Shown here piece by piece: positions 1 to 8,567 of a stretch of DNA of 64,000 bases. The stretch is from positions 1 through 64,000 of the forward strand of contig NZ_NSDG01000002.1 of assembly GCF_002289345.1 (NCBI RefSeq), given 5' to 3'. The position numbers and the translations under genes are program-made. Every line of letters begins with the position of its first letter. The first letter of the stretch is position 1. The stretch is from Pseudoalteromonas sp. HM-SA03 (GTDB lineage: Bacteria; Pseudomonadota; Gammaproteobacteria; Enterobacterales; Alteromonadaceae). Below the pieces are notes generated by a model. That model did not search any database. It had not been told where the DNA came from and saw only the letters and a program-made list of their open reading frames with translations.

Positions 1-138
1 CGTAAATTTTCCTATTTTAGTTAATGGAAAATTCTACTTATAAACTGTTTCATTTTTTGGGGGAGTTACATATGCTTATCTATCAATATTATGTTAAGTT
101 GTGTCACATCATTAAATTCTGTGTGGAATATCTCATTA

Positions 139-1005
139 TTATTCAAATCTCTCTAAATAAATTCTATCGACTAGAAAGTTGTACTCTCGCTTTCTAGGGT
201 GATCATCTTTTTGTGAAAAATCGCATAACTCTCCAAGTTTCGTGTCTGGATGCGGGTTAAAGAGTATAAATGGAAGTGCGGCACTTACATGATAGCGCTT
301 TTGAGCTGTATATCTAACATTCACTTCTGGTGTTACTCTAGTTGGTCTTCTAATTCTGAGCTTTGCATTTTCTGATAGACAAGCAACTCTATATTTTTCT
401 TTTTCTACGAGGTGTTTCCACTTTTCTTGGTCTATCATCCTTGGATTTGAATATAGTGAAGAACGATTCAACATCTCCATAGCCAGCTCTTTACTCAAAA
501 CTCTGGTTGCATGTTTTTTCATCCAGGTAAACCGGACGGAATAGGGGGCTGTGGATTCGCTATGTATTTTTCGATAGGCAGCCAAAGTCATTAAGTTAGG
601 AACTGCACTATGAACAGCTTCGAATCTAGCGTCATTATTAGAAATTTCCAGAATTGCACTTTTAAAGTTTTCTTTGGCAAGATTCACAGCATTCACCCTA
701 GACTTGACAATTTCTTCAGGGTCATTTACTAACAGAAGACCTGGGAACCTTTGCAACAACTTTCCGCTTTCCCGGTCATTTAAATAGAGATCGCGATAAG
801 CATCTAAACATTTAGAGAGTGCTTTTTCACCTTCTATTTTTGTAACAGTTATATTTGTTGGAGCGATTTCTTCATCTTGCTTTTTTATATCAGGCAGTTC
901 ATAAAAAGTTGCCTTTTTTATATCGGCTTTAGTCAGTTCATGGCATAGCTGATTAATATGTTCGTTAAGAATATCGAAAGTTGAACGTATATTAAATTTA
1001 TTCAT
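139..1005 (-). CDS. tus: Tus-like replication terminus site-binding protein
   Basis: A 288-residue protein that aligns along its length with E. coli Tus, the monomeric Ter-binding protein that stops DnaB-led forks in one direction. From memory of E. coli Tus, RFEWVHRHLPGLITLNAYR corresponds to RFEAVHSAVPNLMTLAAYR here. The cytosine-6 pocket residues F140, H144 and L150 therefore match F128, H132 and L138, while G149 is N137 and I79 is L75. The DNA-contacting strand NAKLKIKRP is matched by NAKLRIRRP (residues 213-221), with R220 in the place of R198. The ATG directly follows a GGAACACATCATAC sequence that is also the first of six Ter-like repeats, so autoregulation as in E. coli tus/TerB is likely. 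The gene is AT-rich with many AGA and ATA codons. The family assignment rests on recognition, not a search. Confidence 0.88.
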   Translation of the reverse strand: MNKFNIRSTFDILNEHINQLCHELTKADIKKATFYELPDIKKQDEEIAPTNITVTKIEGEKALSKCLDAYRDLYLNDRESGKLLQRFPGLLLVNDPEEIVKSRVNAVNLAKENFKSAILEISNNDARFEAVHSAVPNLMTLAAYRKIHSESTAPYSVRFTWMKKHATRVLSKELAMEMLNRSSLYSNPRMIDQEKWKHLVEKEKYRVACLSENAKLRIRRPTRVTPEVNVRYTAQKRYHVSAALPFILFNPHPDTKLGELCDFSQKDDHPRKREYNFLVDRIYLERFE

Positions 1006-1006
1006 T

Positions 1007-1020
1007 GTATGATGTGTTCC
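1007..1020 (+). other. Ter-like site 1 (next to tus)
   Basis: GTATGATGTGTTCC. It is one of six copies of the 13-mer GTATGATGTGTTC in this window. The E. coli Ter core is AGTATGTTGTAACTA, so the GTATG-n-TGT block is shared, including the G:C at position 6 that Tus traps. The site touches the tus start codon on the other strand, matching the TerB-tus arrangement. By the E. coli rule the blocking face is on the left (lower-coordinate) side. Confidence 0.75.
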
Positions 1021-1035
1021 TATTATCTCTTTTAC

Positions 1036-1044
1036 ATTATACCA
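1036..1044 (-). promoter_or_regulatory. Extended -10 promoter of tus
   Basis: The minus strand reads TGGTATAAT, a perfect extended -10 (TGnTATAAT), 31 bp before the tus ATG. No good -35 is present, as is usual with extended -10 promoters. The Ter-like site lies between the expected transcription start and the start codon, so bound Tus would block its own transcription. Similar elements (TGATATAAT) stand at the same distance from Ter-like sites 2 (1259-1267) and 3 (1465-1473). Confidence 0.6.
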
Positions 1045-1229
1045 AAAAGAATGAAATCTCGCTAAGCGATATTACTATGAGTACCTAATGGAACAAACTA
1101 ACAATATCATTTGTACTAGACCTGCATTTGCCAAATTAAGTTGGATACCTTATTAGAATATCAGTTAGATATCTGATTAATTATTCATGAATATTTTAGT
1201 GATGAGGTATATGCCTATTATTTATAAAA

Positions 1230-1243
1230 GTATGATGTGTTCC
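1230..1243 (+). other. Ter-like site 2
   Basis: GTATGATGTGTTCC, identical to site 1 over 14 bp and in the same orientation, 223 bp to its right. A minus-strand TGATATAAT (1259-1267) sits at the same offset as the tus promoter -10. No convincing gene starts after it, so the copy may be a duplicated tus-promoter/Ter unit. Confidence 0.7.
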
Positions 1244-1436
1244 CACAGGGGTGTATTAATTATATCAGAAATACTCTGATAGCTCATATTTATCTTCACT
1301 TATTAAGCTTTTATTCGAAGCGTCTTAGGTTTTTTGAGAAATAAAATATCAACTAGTGAATTTGAAAATGATTCTATGTTGTCTTGGTGAAATTGCTAAT
1401 TAGTTTTGTGGAGCAGAGATTGTTTTACTAACATTT

Positions 1437-1450
1437 GTATGATGTGTTCC
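1437..1450 (+). other. Ter-like site 3
   Basis: GTATGATGTGTTCC, same orientation, 207 bp right of site 2. A minus-strand TGATATAAT lies at 1465-1473, one base closer than at sites 1 and 2. On the minus strand it is followed by a 12-codon reading frame beginning ATGTTAGTA, which is too short to call. Confidence 0.7.
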
Positions 1451-1648
1451 TTTATGTAGGCTAAATTATATCAAATTTTTTGGACTTCTCCTATCAAATT
1501 GGGTGTTGATAAATTTTGGAGGGAGTTCTTAACAGACAATAGTCACTTAAAAGCGGTGGCTAGAAACCACTTAGAATGACAACGGTACTTATCAGTTCTT
1601 TGATTAATTTTTAAATTTGGTATTGATTCTATATAAATCATCAAAAAT

Positions 1649-1661
1649 GTATGATGTGTTC
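1649..1661 (+). other. Ter-like site 4
   Basis: GTATGATGTGTTC, then T instead of the C found in sites 1-3; same orientation, 212 bp right of site 3. The matching minus-strand -10 is weaker (TATCAT). This ends the evenly spaced part of the array. Confidence 0.68.
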
Positions 1662-2601
1662 TTTAAAGTTCCTCGTGATGATACTCTTTTTTATAAATTA
1701 AAGTCAACTTGTTGATTCAGGCATTGTCTTCTTCTGCTTCAAGATTTTAGTCGTGAAAAACAATAGTAAGTATTCACTTATTTCGTTGCGACCGAGCACT
1801 TTCCCGAAGGCATGAAGGATTGGTAAATTCTAGTTAGGCCGGAAAGGGAAGATGATAGATGGTTGGTAAGTGTGTACTCACTTTGCAATAAGCATCATTT
1901 GGGATCCTTTAAAGGGATTAGATAAATTATAGAGTAGAACACTGAGTTTAATTTTGCACTTTCAAAGAGAACAACCGTACCACTTCTTTTTCTTGGCTAT
2001 GAATCTTCGAGTAACATCCGCACTTTTGTTGTCGTACCTGACTAAAACACGAAGACGGTTATAGTACAAGTTTCTTTTGCTACATGCACATGTACAGTTC
2101 GAAGCTGGAACGCTAGTACTAACTTTATAATAACTAAATCAGCTACTTCAGTGATTGCTTACTATTATTCAAACTTCGCCGGAATAAATACTAATGTCAA
2201 TGCAGTACTCGATTTGTAGCAAAGTTAAAAAACGAAAAACATGAGTAGATAGAAGAAACATTTCATGTGCTTTGGCTATTTCAATATCATACAGTTTTCA
2301 TATCTGAGTTCATGGTTTGATTGTCGAAGAGCAAAGTAGACAGGGATCTTTTCAAACGTCTGAACAGCTTGGTTGCGAACAAGTCATGCTAGATGTGAAA
2401 ATTGTTCGTGGGAAAATATTTCTGAAATTAACTGTCCCGAAACTAGTGAAATTTTTGGAAAGGAAAATAGCATTAAGCTATTCAGCGAGTAACCTTATAC
2501 CTAATTATTTTAGGCAAAGTGACTATCCCTAGACTAGATACTGTAAGAAAAAAATCGTTGTGTTAGACATAAAGACAAGAGTGAGGGTCAAGAGCAAACT
2601 C

Positions 2602-2628
2602 GGTGGTATTTTTGTTATCAATACCACC
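2602..2628. other. Hairpin GGTGGTATT/AATACCACC
   Basis: A perfect 9-bp inverted repeat with a 9-nt loop (2611-2619). Only a short T-rich tail (TTTATT) follows on the plus strand. It could be a weak terminator for a lost gene or an unrelated structure; no flanking gene explains it. Confidence 0.4.
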
Positions 2629-3363
2629 TTTATTGACAGTAGAATACTTTACTTATTTTATCTGGTTATAGAGATAAGCACTGCGTTACTCGATTTCTCG
2701 GCGAGACTTCGTCGCCTCAATGAGATAGCTTAATCAAGAAAATTTATTTAATTTGAATAACCCAGAACATTGAAGAAAAATTTTTTCAGTATTGAGATCT
2801 AATTAGAGGAGAGGTCTGTTGGAAGTATCTATACGCGTTATTACTTCCAAAAACTATATAGCATATGTTATTAGTACTCATAACTATCACTATATGACCC
2901 ATTTTTTTCTGCTTCGTTCTTACTCATAAAATATGAAGGACTATTAGCCTAAACTTAAATAAACCATCAATTTAACATAATATTACAGCTGCAGTCAGTG
3001 TGTCGTCTTTGTATATAAATGCCCTGTAGGACGATTTACTGAAGAGGTAGGGCGGGATTCCGCTTGCTCACAAATTCTGGAATTTACTTCCATCCGTCAG
3101 CGCTACTAATCAAGGCACTCAAAGTGAAAAACAAGACATCGACAAGATTATGTTTGATATTGGTATAGGTTCCAGAGCCTTCAATTCACTCTAAAATGAG
3201 TGTAAAGATCAGGTTATAACAGTCTGATATTCGTCAACTTTAAGTCCGCTTCTGTGCTCGCTGGAGAGATGTATTAAAAACCATCAGATTTTAATGAGGG
3301 TTGTATGTTGATTAATTTTTTAAACAGTTTTAGCAAATGCCTCAAAGTAATAAACAGCATATA

Positions 3364-3376
3364 GTATGATGTGTTC
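3364..3376 (+). other. Ter-like site 5, upstream of DAHP synthase gene
   Basis: The 13-mer is preceded by A, giving AGTATGATGTGTTC, the closest of the six to the E. coli AGTATG start. It lies 95 bp before the DAHP synthase ATG and follows the array by 1.7 kb. It overlaps a possible -10 (TATGAT), so Tus binding might also affect that promoter. Confidence 0.68.
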
Positions 3377-3471
3377 TTTAGAGAAAACAAACGAAAGTTT
3401 TTCCTTGATGAATAAGAGGGCTTGGGGTACTGTTCAATGGTGGTAACACATATTGGAATGAGGAAAATACA

Positions 3472-4827
3472 ATGGCTAATTGGAGCCCAAATAGCTGGAG
3501 AGATAAACCTATCTTGCAGCAACCTGAATACCCAAATTCAGAAAAGTTAAAGTCAGTTGAAAAAGAACTAAATTCAGCACCACCGCTCGTTTTTGCAGAA
3601 GAGACGCGAAGCTTGTATAAGAGCCTAGCAGATGTTTGCGAAGGTAAAGCTTTTATATTGCAAGGTGGTGATTGCGCAGAATCGTTTTCAGATTTTAGTG
3701 CCGCTAATATTCGTGATACGTTCAAGACACTTTTGCAAATGGCGGTCGTATTAACATATGGCGGTAAATGCCCGGTAGTTAAAATTGCTCGAATGGCAGG
3801 GCAGTATGCTAAGCCCCGCTCTTCAGATTTCGAGACTATTGATGGTGTTTCGTTACCTTCATATCGTGGTGATATCGTTAATAGCTTTGAGTTTACTGAA
3901 GAAGCACGTATCCCAGACCCTGATAGATTGATGAAGGCGTATCACCAATCAGCGGCAACACTTAACCTACTTCGCGCGTTCGCTCAGGGTGGTCTTGCAG
4001 ATCTGCATCAAGTAAATCGCTGGAATATGAGTTTCGTAGCTGCAAATCCACTAAAAGATAAGTTTCAACAACTCGCTGAGCGTATTCAAGAAGCACTTGA
4101 GTTTATGGAAGTATGCGGTATCGACTCAACCGTAGCGCCAAGCCTGAAAGAAACTCCACTCTATACTTCACACGAAGCGCTACTGCTAGGTTATGAAGAA
4201 GCGTTAACTAGACGAGACCACTTGTCAGGAGACTGGTACGATTGTTCTGCTCATTTTGTGTGGATTGGTGAACGTACGCGTCAATTAGATCACGCACATA
4301 TCGAATTTTTCCGTGGTATTAAAAACCCAATTGGCGTAAAAGTTGGCCCAGGGATGCAAGAAGATGAGTTAATTAAACTTGTCGATGCGCTTAACCCAGA
4401 TAACATTCCTGGTCGTCTAACACTTATCACACGTATGGGTGCAGATGTGCTGCCGGAAAAACTGCCTAAATTAGTTCGTAGAGTTCAAGAAGAAGGCCGC
4501 AAAGTTATTTGGACTTCGGATCCGATGCACGGAAATACTGAAAAAGCGAGCACAGGATATAAGACTCGTAGTTTTAACAATATCCTAAGAGAAATCAGTC
4601 AGTTCTTCGCAGTGCATAAAGCTGAGGGTAGCTATCCTGGTGGTGTGCACTTAGAAATGACAGGGCAGCACGTCACTGAGTGTGTTGGTGGTGCCTACGG
4701 ACTATCAGACGAAGACTTATCTCAGCGTTACCGTACCCAGTGTGATCCACGTCTAAACGCAGACCAAGTTTTAGAGTTAGGCTTTTTAGTTGCTGATCTA
4801 CTAAAAGACGCTCGTAAGACAGTATAG
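3472..4827 (+). CDS. Class II 3-deoxy-7-phosphoheptulonate (DAHP) synthase
   Basis: Catalyses condensation of PEP with erythrose-4-phosphate, the first shikimate-pathway step. The 451 residues match the plant/Mycobacterium-type (class II) family: N-terminal [19 protein letters not shown] (about residues 64-72), [11 protein letters not shown] (about 104-114), [13 protein letters not shown] and a C-terminal [16 protein letters not shown]. The start ATG has a GAGG ribosome binding site (GGAATGAGGAAAATACA). Ter-like site 5 lies just upstream and a strong terminator follows. It sits beside ppsR/ppsA, whose product PEP is its substrate; in E. coli ppsA-ppsR is likewise next to a DAHP synthase gene (aroH), although that enzyme is class I. 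Confidence 0.93.
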   Translation: MANWSPNSWRDKPILQQPEYPNSEKLKSVEKELNSAPPLVFAEETRSLYKSLADVCEGKAFILQGGDCAESFSDFSAANIRDTFKTLLQMAVVLTYGGKCPVVKIARMAGQYAKPRSSDFETIDGVSLPSYRGDIVNSFEFTEEARIPDPDRLMKAYHQSAATLNLLRAFAQGGLADLHQVNRWNMSFVAANPLKDKFQQLAERIQEALEFMEVCGIDSTVAPSLKETPLYTSHEALLLGYEEALTRRDHLSGDWYDCSAHFVWIGERTRQLDHAHIEFFRGIKNPIGVKVGPGMQEDELIKLVDALNPDNIPGRLTLITRMGADVLPEKLPKLVRRVQEEGRKVIWTSDPMHGNTEKASTGYKTRSFNNILREISQFFAVHKAEGSYPGGVHLEMTGQHVTECVGGAYGLSDEDLSQRYRTQCDPRLNADQVLELGFLVADLLKDARKTV

Positions 4828-4836
4828 ATAACAAAC

Positions 4837-4860
4837 AAAAGGCCGCATTGCGGCCTTTTT
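4837..4860. terminator. Bidirectional terminator between DAHP synthase gene and ppsR
   Basis: A 10-bp perfect stem AAAAGGCCGC / GCGGCCTTTT with an ATT loop and T-runs in both directions. It serves both convergent genes; the ppsR stop codon lies at its edge. Confidence 0.9.
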
Positions 4861-5683
4861 AGTATTTATGACGCTTTAGCCCAGTTTCAGAAATAATTTT
4901 TGCTGATATTTCCTCAACGGAATAGCGTGTACTGTTCAAGTAAGGCGTTTTATTCTTTTTAAATAGCATCTCGACTTCTTTGACTTCAATCCGGCATTGT
5001 CTGATAGATGCGTACTTGGAGTTTGCCATTCTCCCTTGCCTGATTGCGGCTAGTCTTTCTGGGTCTATGGTTAAACCAAAGAGCTTACCTTTGTATTTAT
5101 CCAGACATTTGGGTAGTCTTCCACTTTCTAAATCATCTTCTGTCATTGGATAATTTGCGGCTTTGATTCCATATTGCAATGCTAAATATAAGCTAGTCGG
5201 CGTTTTACCGCTGCGGCTGACGCCAACCAATATGATGTCTGCTTCGTCATAATCTTTAATATTTGCGCCGTCATCATTTGCAAGTGCATAGTTAACTGCA
5301 TCTATTCTAAAATCATAAGAAGACTCGTGAATGCTATGCGTGCGGTGCATTTTTGGCACCGGCTGAACTTTTAGCTCTCTTTTTACTATTTCGCTCGCAT
5401 AAGATAAAAAGTCGTAACAAACCCCTTGTGACGATAAAATAATATCGGATAATTCTGGATTAACGAATGTGAAAAATACCAATGGCTTCTGACCTGAAGT
5501 CTCAGCAACAGAGTCTATTAATTTTTTGATTTCGTTTGCTTTTTTTACTGTTTCTACAAATGGTATCGTTTGATGATTAAATTCTACAGGGAACATTGAA
5601 AGCGTTGCGTGACCAAACACTTCAGAGGTGATTGCGGTACCATCGGAAATATAAAATGCTGTTCTCATTTTGCTATTATTCAT
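4859..5683 (-). CDS. ppsR: PEP synthetase regulatory protein (kinase/pyrophosphorylase)
   Basis: DUF299-family bifunctional enzyme that inactivates PEP synthase by ADP-dependent threonine phosphorylation and reactivates it by Pi-dependent dephosphorylation. The 274-residue protein carries the P-loop GVSRSGKT (residues 154-161), the conserved N-terminal YISDGTAITSE and the C-terminal KYAS/CR-E region. It is divergent from ppsA, its target, with a 128-bp shared gap, the usual arrangement. The start is uncertain between M1 (5683) and M6 (5668); neither has a strong ribosome binding site, and M6 would give the common MRTAFYISDGTA start. Confidence 0.93.
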   Translation of the reverse strand: MNNSKMRTAFYISDGTAITSEVFGHATLSMFPVEFNHQTIPFVETVKKANEIKKLIDSVAETSGQKPLVFFTFVNPELSDIILSSQGVCYDFLSYASEIVKRELKVQPVPKMHRTHSIHESSYDFRIDAVNYALANDDGANIKDYDEADIILVGVSRSGKTPTSLYLALQYGIKAANYPMTEDDLESGRLPKCLDKYKGKLFGLTIDPERLAAIRQGRMANSKYASIRQCRIEVKEVEMLFKKNKTPYLNSTRYSVEEISAKIISETGLKRHKY

Positions 5684-5811
5684 TCAGAAATTGTTGAAAA
5701 TAAGCCATCGCGGTTTACGAAGACTGCCTTACCGTTGTAGAATGCCCTTGACCAAGTGGAAAGGTCAATTAATCTCTCACATTTAATACAATTTGTTTTG
5801 GAGACAGTTCC

Positions 5812-8187
5812 GTGCAAGACTACGTTCTCTGGTATCAAGAGTTGGGTATGCAAGATGTACCTCGAGTTGGTGGTAAAAACGCTTCTCTAGGTGAAATGAT
5901 ATCTAACCTTGCTAACGCTGGTGTACAAGTACCTGGTGGATTCGCAACAACTGCTGATGCGTTTAATGAATTTCTTGAGCAATCAGGCCTCAATGAAAAA
6001 ATCCACTCAATCCTAGATACTCTTGATGTTGACGATGTCAACGAATTAGCCAAAGTCGGCACCCAGATTAGACAATGGGTTATCGATACACCATTCCAAC
6101 CAGAATTAGATAAAGCAATCCGTGAGGCGTATAGCCAGTTACACGGTGACGCAAGCCAAGATGTCTCCTTTGCTGTTCGTTCATCAGCAACAGCAGAAGA
6201 TATGCCAGACGCTTCCTTCGCTGGCCAACAAGAAACTTTCCTAAATGTTCGTGGCATTGATGCCGTAATGGTCGCTATCAAGCATGTTTTTGCTTCGCTA
6301 TTCAATGACCGTGCAATTTCTTATCGCGTACACCAAGGCTATGATCACAGAGGCGTGGCGCTTTCTGCTGGTATTCAGCGTATGGTGCGTTCAGACAAAG
6401 CATCGTCTGGTGTTATGTTCTCAATCGATACCGAATCAGGCTTCGAAGACGTTGTCTTCGTTACTTCTAGCTATGGTTTAGGGGAGATGGTAGTTCAAGG
6501 CGCAGTAAACCCAGATGAATTTTATGTTCATAAGCAAACGCTTGCAAAAGCAAAACCTGCTGTTCTTAAGAGAAATATTGGCTCAAAAGCAATCCAAATG
6601 ATCTACTCAAGTGACGAGTCTCACGGTAAACAAGTTGAGATTGTTGATGTAGACTCGGCACTATCTAACCAATTCTCGATTACAGACGCAGAAGTAGAAG
6701 AATTAGCAAAGCAAGCTGTTATTATCGAAAAGCACTACGGTCGTCCAATGGATATCGAATGGGCAAAAGATGGTAACGACGGTAAGCTTTACATCGTTCA
6801 AGCTCGTCCGGAAACAGTCCGTTCAAATGAAGATGCGAACGTAATGGAACGCTTTCAGCTAAAATCAAAGTCTGAAGTTATTGTTGAAGGTCGTGCAATC
6901 GGTCATAAGATTGGCTCAGGCGTAGTTAAAGTCCTGTCTTCAATTGATCAAATGGACTCGGTAAAGCAAGGCGATGTACTTGTTACTGATATGACGGATC
7001 CTGATTGGGAACCTATCATGAAGCGTGCCTCTGCTATCGTAACAAATCGTGGTGGCCGTACTTGTCACGCTGCAATCATTGCGCGTGAGCTGGGGATCCC
7101 TGCCGTGGTTGGATGTGGTAATGCAACCGATTTGATCACCAATGGTGACACGGTAACAGTATCATGTGCAGAAGGCGATACAGGTTATATCTACAAAGGT
7201 GAACTTGAATTTGATGTTATTTCTTCTCGCATCGATTCAATGCCAGCTATTCCAATGAAGATAATGATGAACGTGGGTAACCCAGATCGCGCGTTTGATT
7301 TTGCGAAGTTACCACATGCAGGTATCGGCCTTGCGCGTCTTGAATTTATCATCAACCGTATGATTGGTATTCACCCTAAAGCACTACTTCATTTTGACAA
7401 GCAAGATGCAGAGCTACAGGCTGAGATTAAAGAGCTAATCGCGGGATATGAATCACCAGTAGAGTTCTATATCAGCAAGCTAGTTGAAGGTATTTCTACG
7501 CTAGGTGCGGCATTTGCTCCAGAGCGTGTAATCGTTCGGATGTCTGACTTTAAGTCAAATGAGTATGCAAACTTGGTTGGCGGTCAGCAGTATGAGCCGG
7601 AAGAAGAAAACCCAATGATTGGTTTCCGCGGCGCATCTCGTTACATTTCTGAAGACTTTAGAGAGTGTTTTGCATTAGAGTGTGAAGCCATCAAACGTGT
7701 TCGCAACGAGATGGATTTAACCAACGTTGAAATCATGATCCCATTCGTTCGTACCCTAGAAGAAGCAGCTCAAGTTATTGAAATCCTTGAAGCTCATGGT
7801 CTAAAACGTGGCGAGAATGGTTTAAAAGTCATTATGATGTGCGAACTTCCATCTAACTGCCTGCTTGCTGAAGAGTTTTTAGAATATTTCGACGGCTTCT
7901 CGATTGGTTCGAATGATCTTACCCAGTTAACACTTGGTCTTGACCGCGATTCAGGTCTTATTGCGCATCTGTTTGATGAGCGAAATCCAGCTATCAAGAA
8001 ACTGCTTTCAATGGCAATTCAAACTGCTAAAGCGAAAGGCAAATATGTAGGTATTTGTGGCCAAGGTCCATCGGATCATGAAGATTTTGCTGCTTGGTTA
8101 GTTGAAGAGGGCATTGACTCTGTCTCACTTAACCCAGATACAGTACTTGAAACTTGGCTTTATCTAGCTGAAAAGTTTACTAAATAA
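5812..8187 (+). CDS. ppsA: Phosphoenolpyruvate synthase
   Basis: Makes PEP from pyruvate and ATP for gluconeogenesis. The 791 residues show the N-terminal pyruvate/PEP-dikinase nucleotide-binding domain ([28 protein letters not shown]), the swivelling phosphohistidine domain with GGRTCHAA (catalytic His about residue 419, with the regulatory Thr two residues earlier) and the C-terminal TIM-barrel PEP domain ending in CGQGPSDH. The start is GTG with TTGGAGA upstream. It is divergent from ppsR, which would phosphorylate the Thr next to the catalytic His. A strong bidirectional terminator follows. Confidence 0.97.
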   Translation: MQDYVLWYQELGMQDVPRVGGKNASLGEMISNLANAGVQVPGGFATTADAFNEFLEQSGLNEKIHSILDTLDVDDVNELAKVGTQIRQWVIDTPFQPELDKAIREAYSQLHGDASQDVSFAVRSSATAEDMPDASFAGQQETFLNVRGIDAVMVAIKHVFASLFNDRAISYRVHQGYDHRGVALSAGIQRMVRSDKASSGVMFSIDTESGFEDVVFVTSSYGLGEMVVQGAVNPDEFYVHKQTLAKAKPAVLKRNIGSKAIQMIYSSDESHGKQVEIVDVDSALSNQFSITDAEVEELAKQAVIIEKHYGRPMDIEWAKDGNDGKLYIVQARPETVRSNEDANVMERFQLKSKSEVIVEGRAIGHKIGSGVVKVLSSIDQMDSVKQGDVLVTDMTDPDWEPIMKRASAIVTNRGGRTCHAAIIARELGIPAVVGCGNATDLITNGDTVTVSCAEGDTGYIYKGELEFDVISSRIDSMPAIPMKIMMNVGNPDRAFDFAKLPHAGIGLARLEFIINRMIGIHPKALLHFDKQDAELQAEIKELIAGYESPVEFYISKLVEGISTLGAAFAPERVIVRMSDFKSNEYANLVGGQQYEPEEENPMIGFRGASRYISEDFRECFALECEAIKRVRNEMDLTNVEIMIPFVRTLEEAAQVIEILEAHGLKRGENGLKVIMMCELPSNCLLAEEFLEYFDGFSIGSNDLTQLTLGLDRDSGLIAHLFDERNPAIKKLLSMAIQTAKAKGKYVGICGQGPSDHEDFAAWLVEEGIDSVSLNPDTVLETWLYLAEKFTK

Positions 8188-8190
8188 TTT

Positions 8191-8221
8191 AATGGCCCCA
8201 ATGCAACACATTGGGGCCATT
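8191..8221. terminator. Bidirectional terminator after ppsA
   Basis: A 13-bp perfect stem AATGGCCCCAATG / CATTGGGGCCATT with a CAACA loop, between the convergent ppsA and the small membrane-protein gene. It has only short T-tracts. Confidence 0.82.
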
Positions 8222-8428
8222 TCATTTCTGAAATGTCCTATCTAACTTTTCGCAGCCAAGCTTAAACAAACGCTGCACATTTTTTAAGTGCTTCTTTGCG
8301 CCTTCATGATTCATCGAGAAACACACCAGGGCCGCCAGCAAAAAGATAACCGATGGACCGGGCACAACAAAGAAGATCAATGCTAGAATACAAAATATAA
8401 TACCAACAAGGTCGTAAATAATTTTCAT
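8222..8428 (-). CDS. Small PGPGW-type transmembrane protein
   Basis: A 68-residue protein with a hydrophobic stretch at about residues 7-40 that includes VVPGPSVIFLLAALVCFS, the core of the PGPGW family of small predicted membrane proteins of unknown function. The C-terminal half is basic and soluble. A textbook AGGAGG lies 7 nt before the ATG, so translation is well supported. It converges on ppsA with a shared terminator and looks monocistronic. No function can be assigned. Confidence 0.85.
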   Translation of the reverse strand: MKIIYDLVGIIFCILALIFFVVPGPSVIFLLAALVCFSMNHEGAKKHLKNVQRLFKLGCEKLDRTFQK

Positions 8429-8567
8429 GTTATTTCCTCCTATACAATAAGAGTATATGGTGTGTGGTGAAATAAACTATTTCCAATTGTAACAAACCAT
8501 AAAATTCTCAAGTTGATCATTAATCCTTCGTGATACAATTAATTCAAAGCAAGTAAAATATACCGTC

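Larger units (their letters stand above)
1021..3471. other. Gene-poor terminus region
   Basis: About 2.4 kb with no gene I can support. It holds Ter-like sites 2-5, a perfect 9-bp hairpin (2602-2628) and a XerD-half-site-like word ATTTAACATAA (2970-2980). The only open frames (for example 71 codons at 2317-2532) lack ribosome binding sites and known motifs. The composition is very AT-rich, and the sequence from about 1.7 to 3.3 kb reads like decayed DNA with no recognisable parent. Confidence 0.6.

Noticed and set aside
106-113. CACATCAT, a partial Ter-like word in reverse orientation
   Set aside because: Only the inner eight bases match, and the flanking G6 and GAA bases of the motif are missing.
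1007-1661. Regularly spaced repeats that might be a CRISPR array
   Set aside because: The repeat is only 13-14 bp and the spacing over 200 bp, with no cas genes. The Ter interpretation fits better with the tus homologue.
2317-2532. 71-codon frame in the terminus gap
   Set aside because: No ribosome binding site, no similarity that I recognise, and the surrounding sequence looks non-coding.
2970-2980. dif site
   Set aside because: Only the XerD half matches; the XerC half and central region do not.
3274-3522. 82-codon frame on the minus strand across the DAHP synthase start
   Set aside because: It overlaps a certain gene's start and lacks a start signal; likely a shadow.
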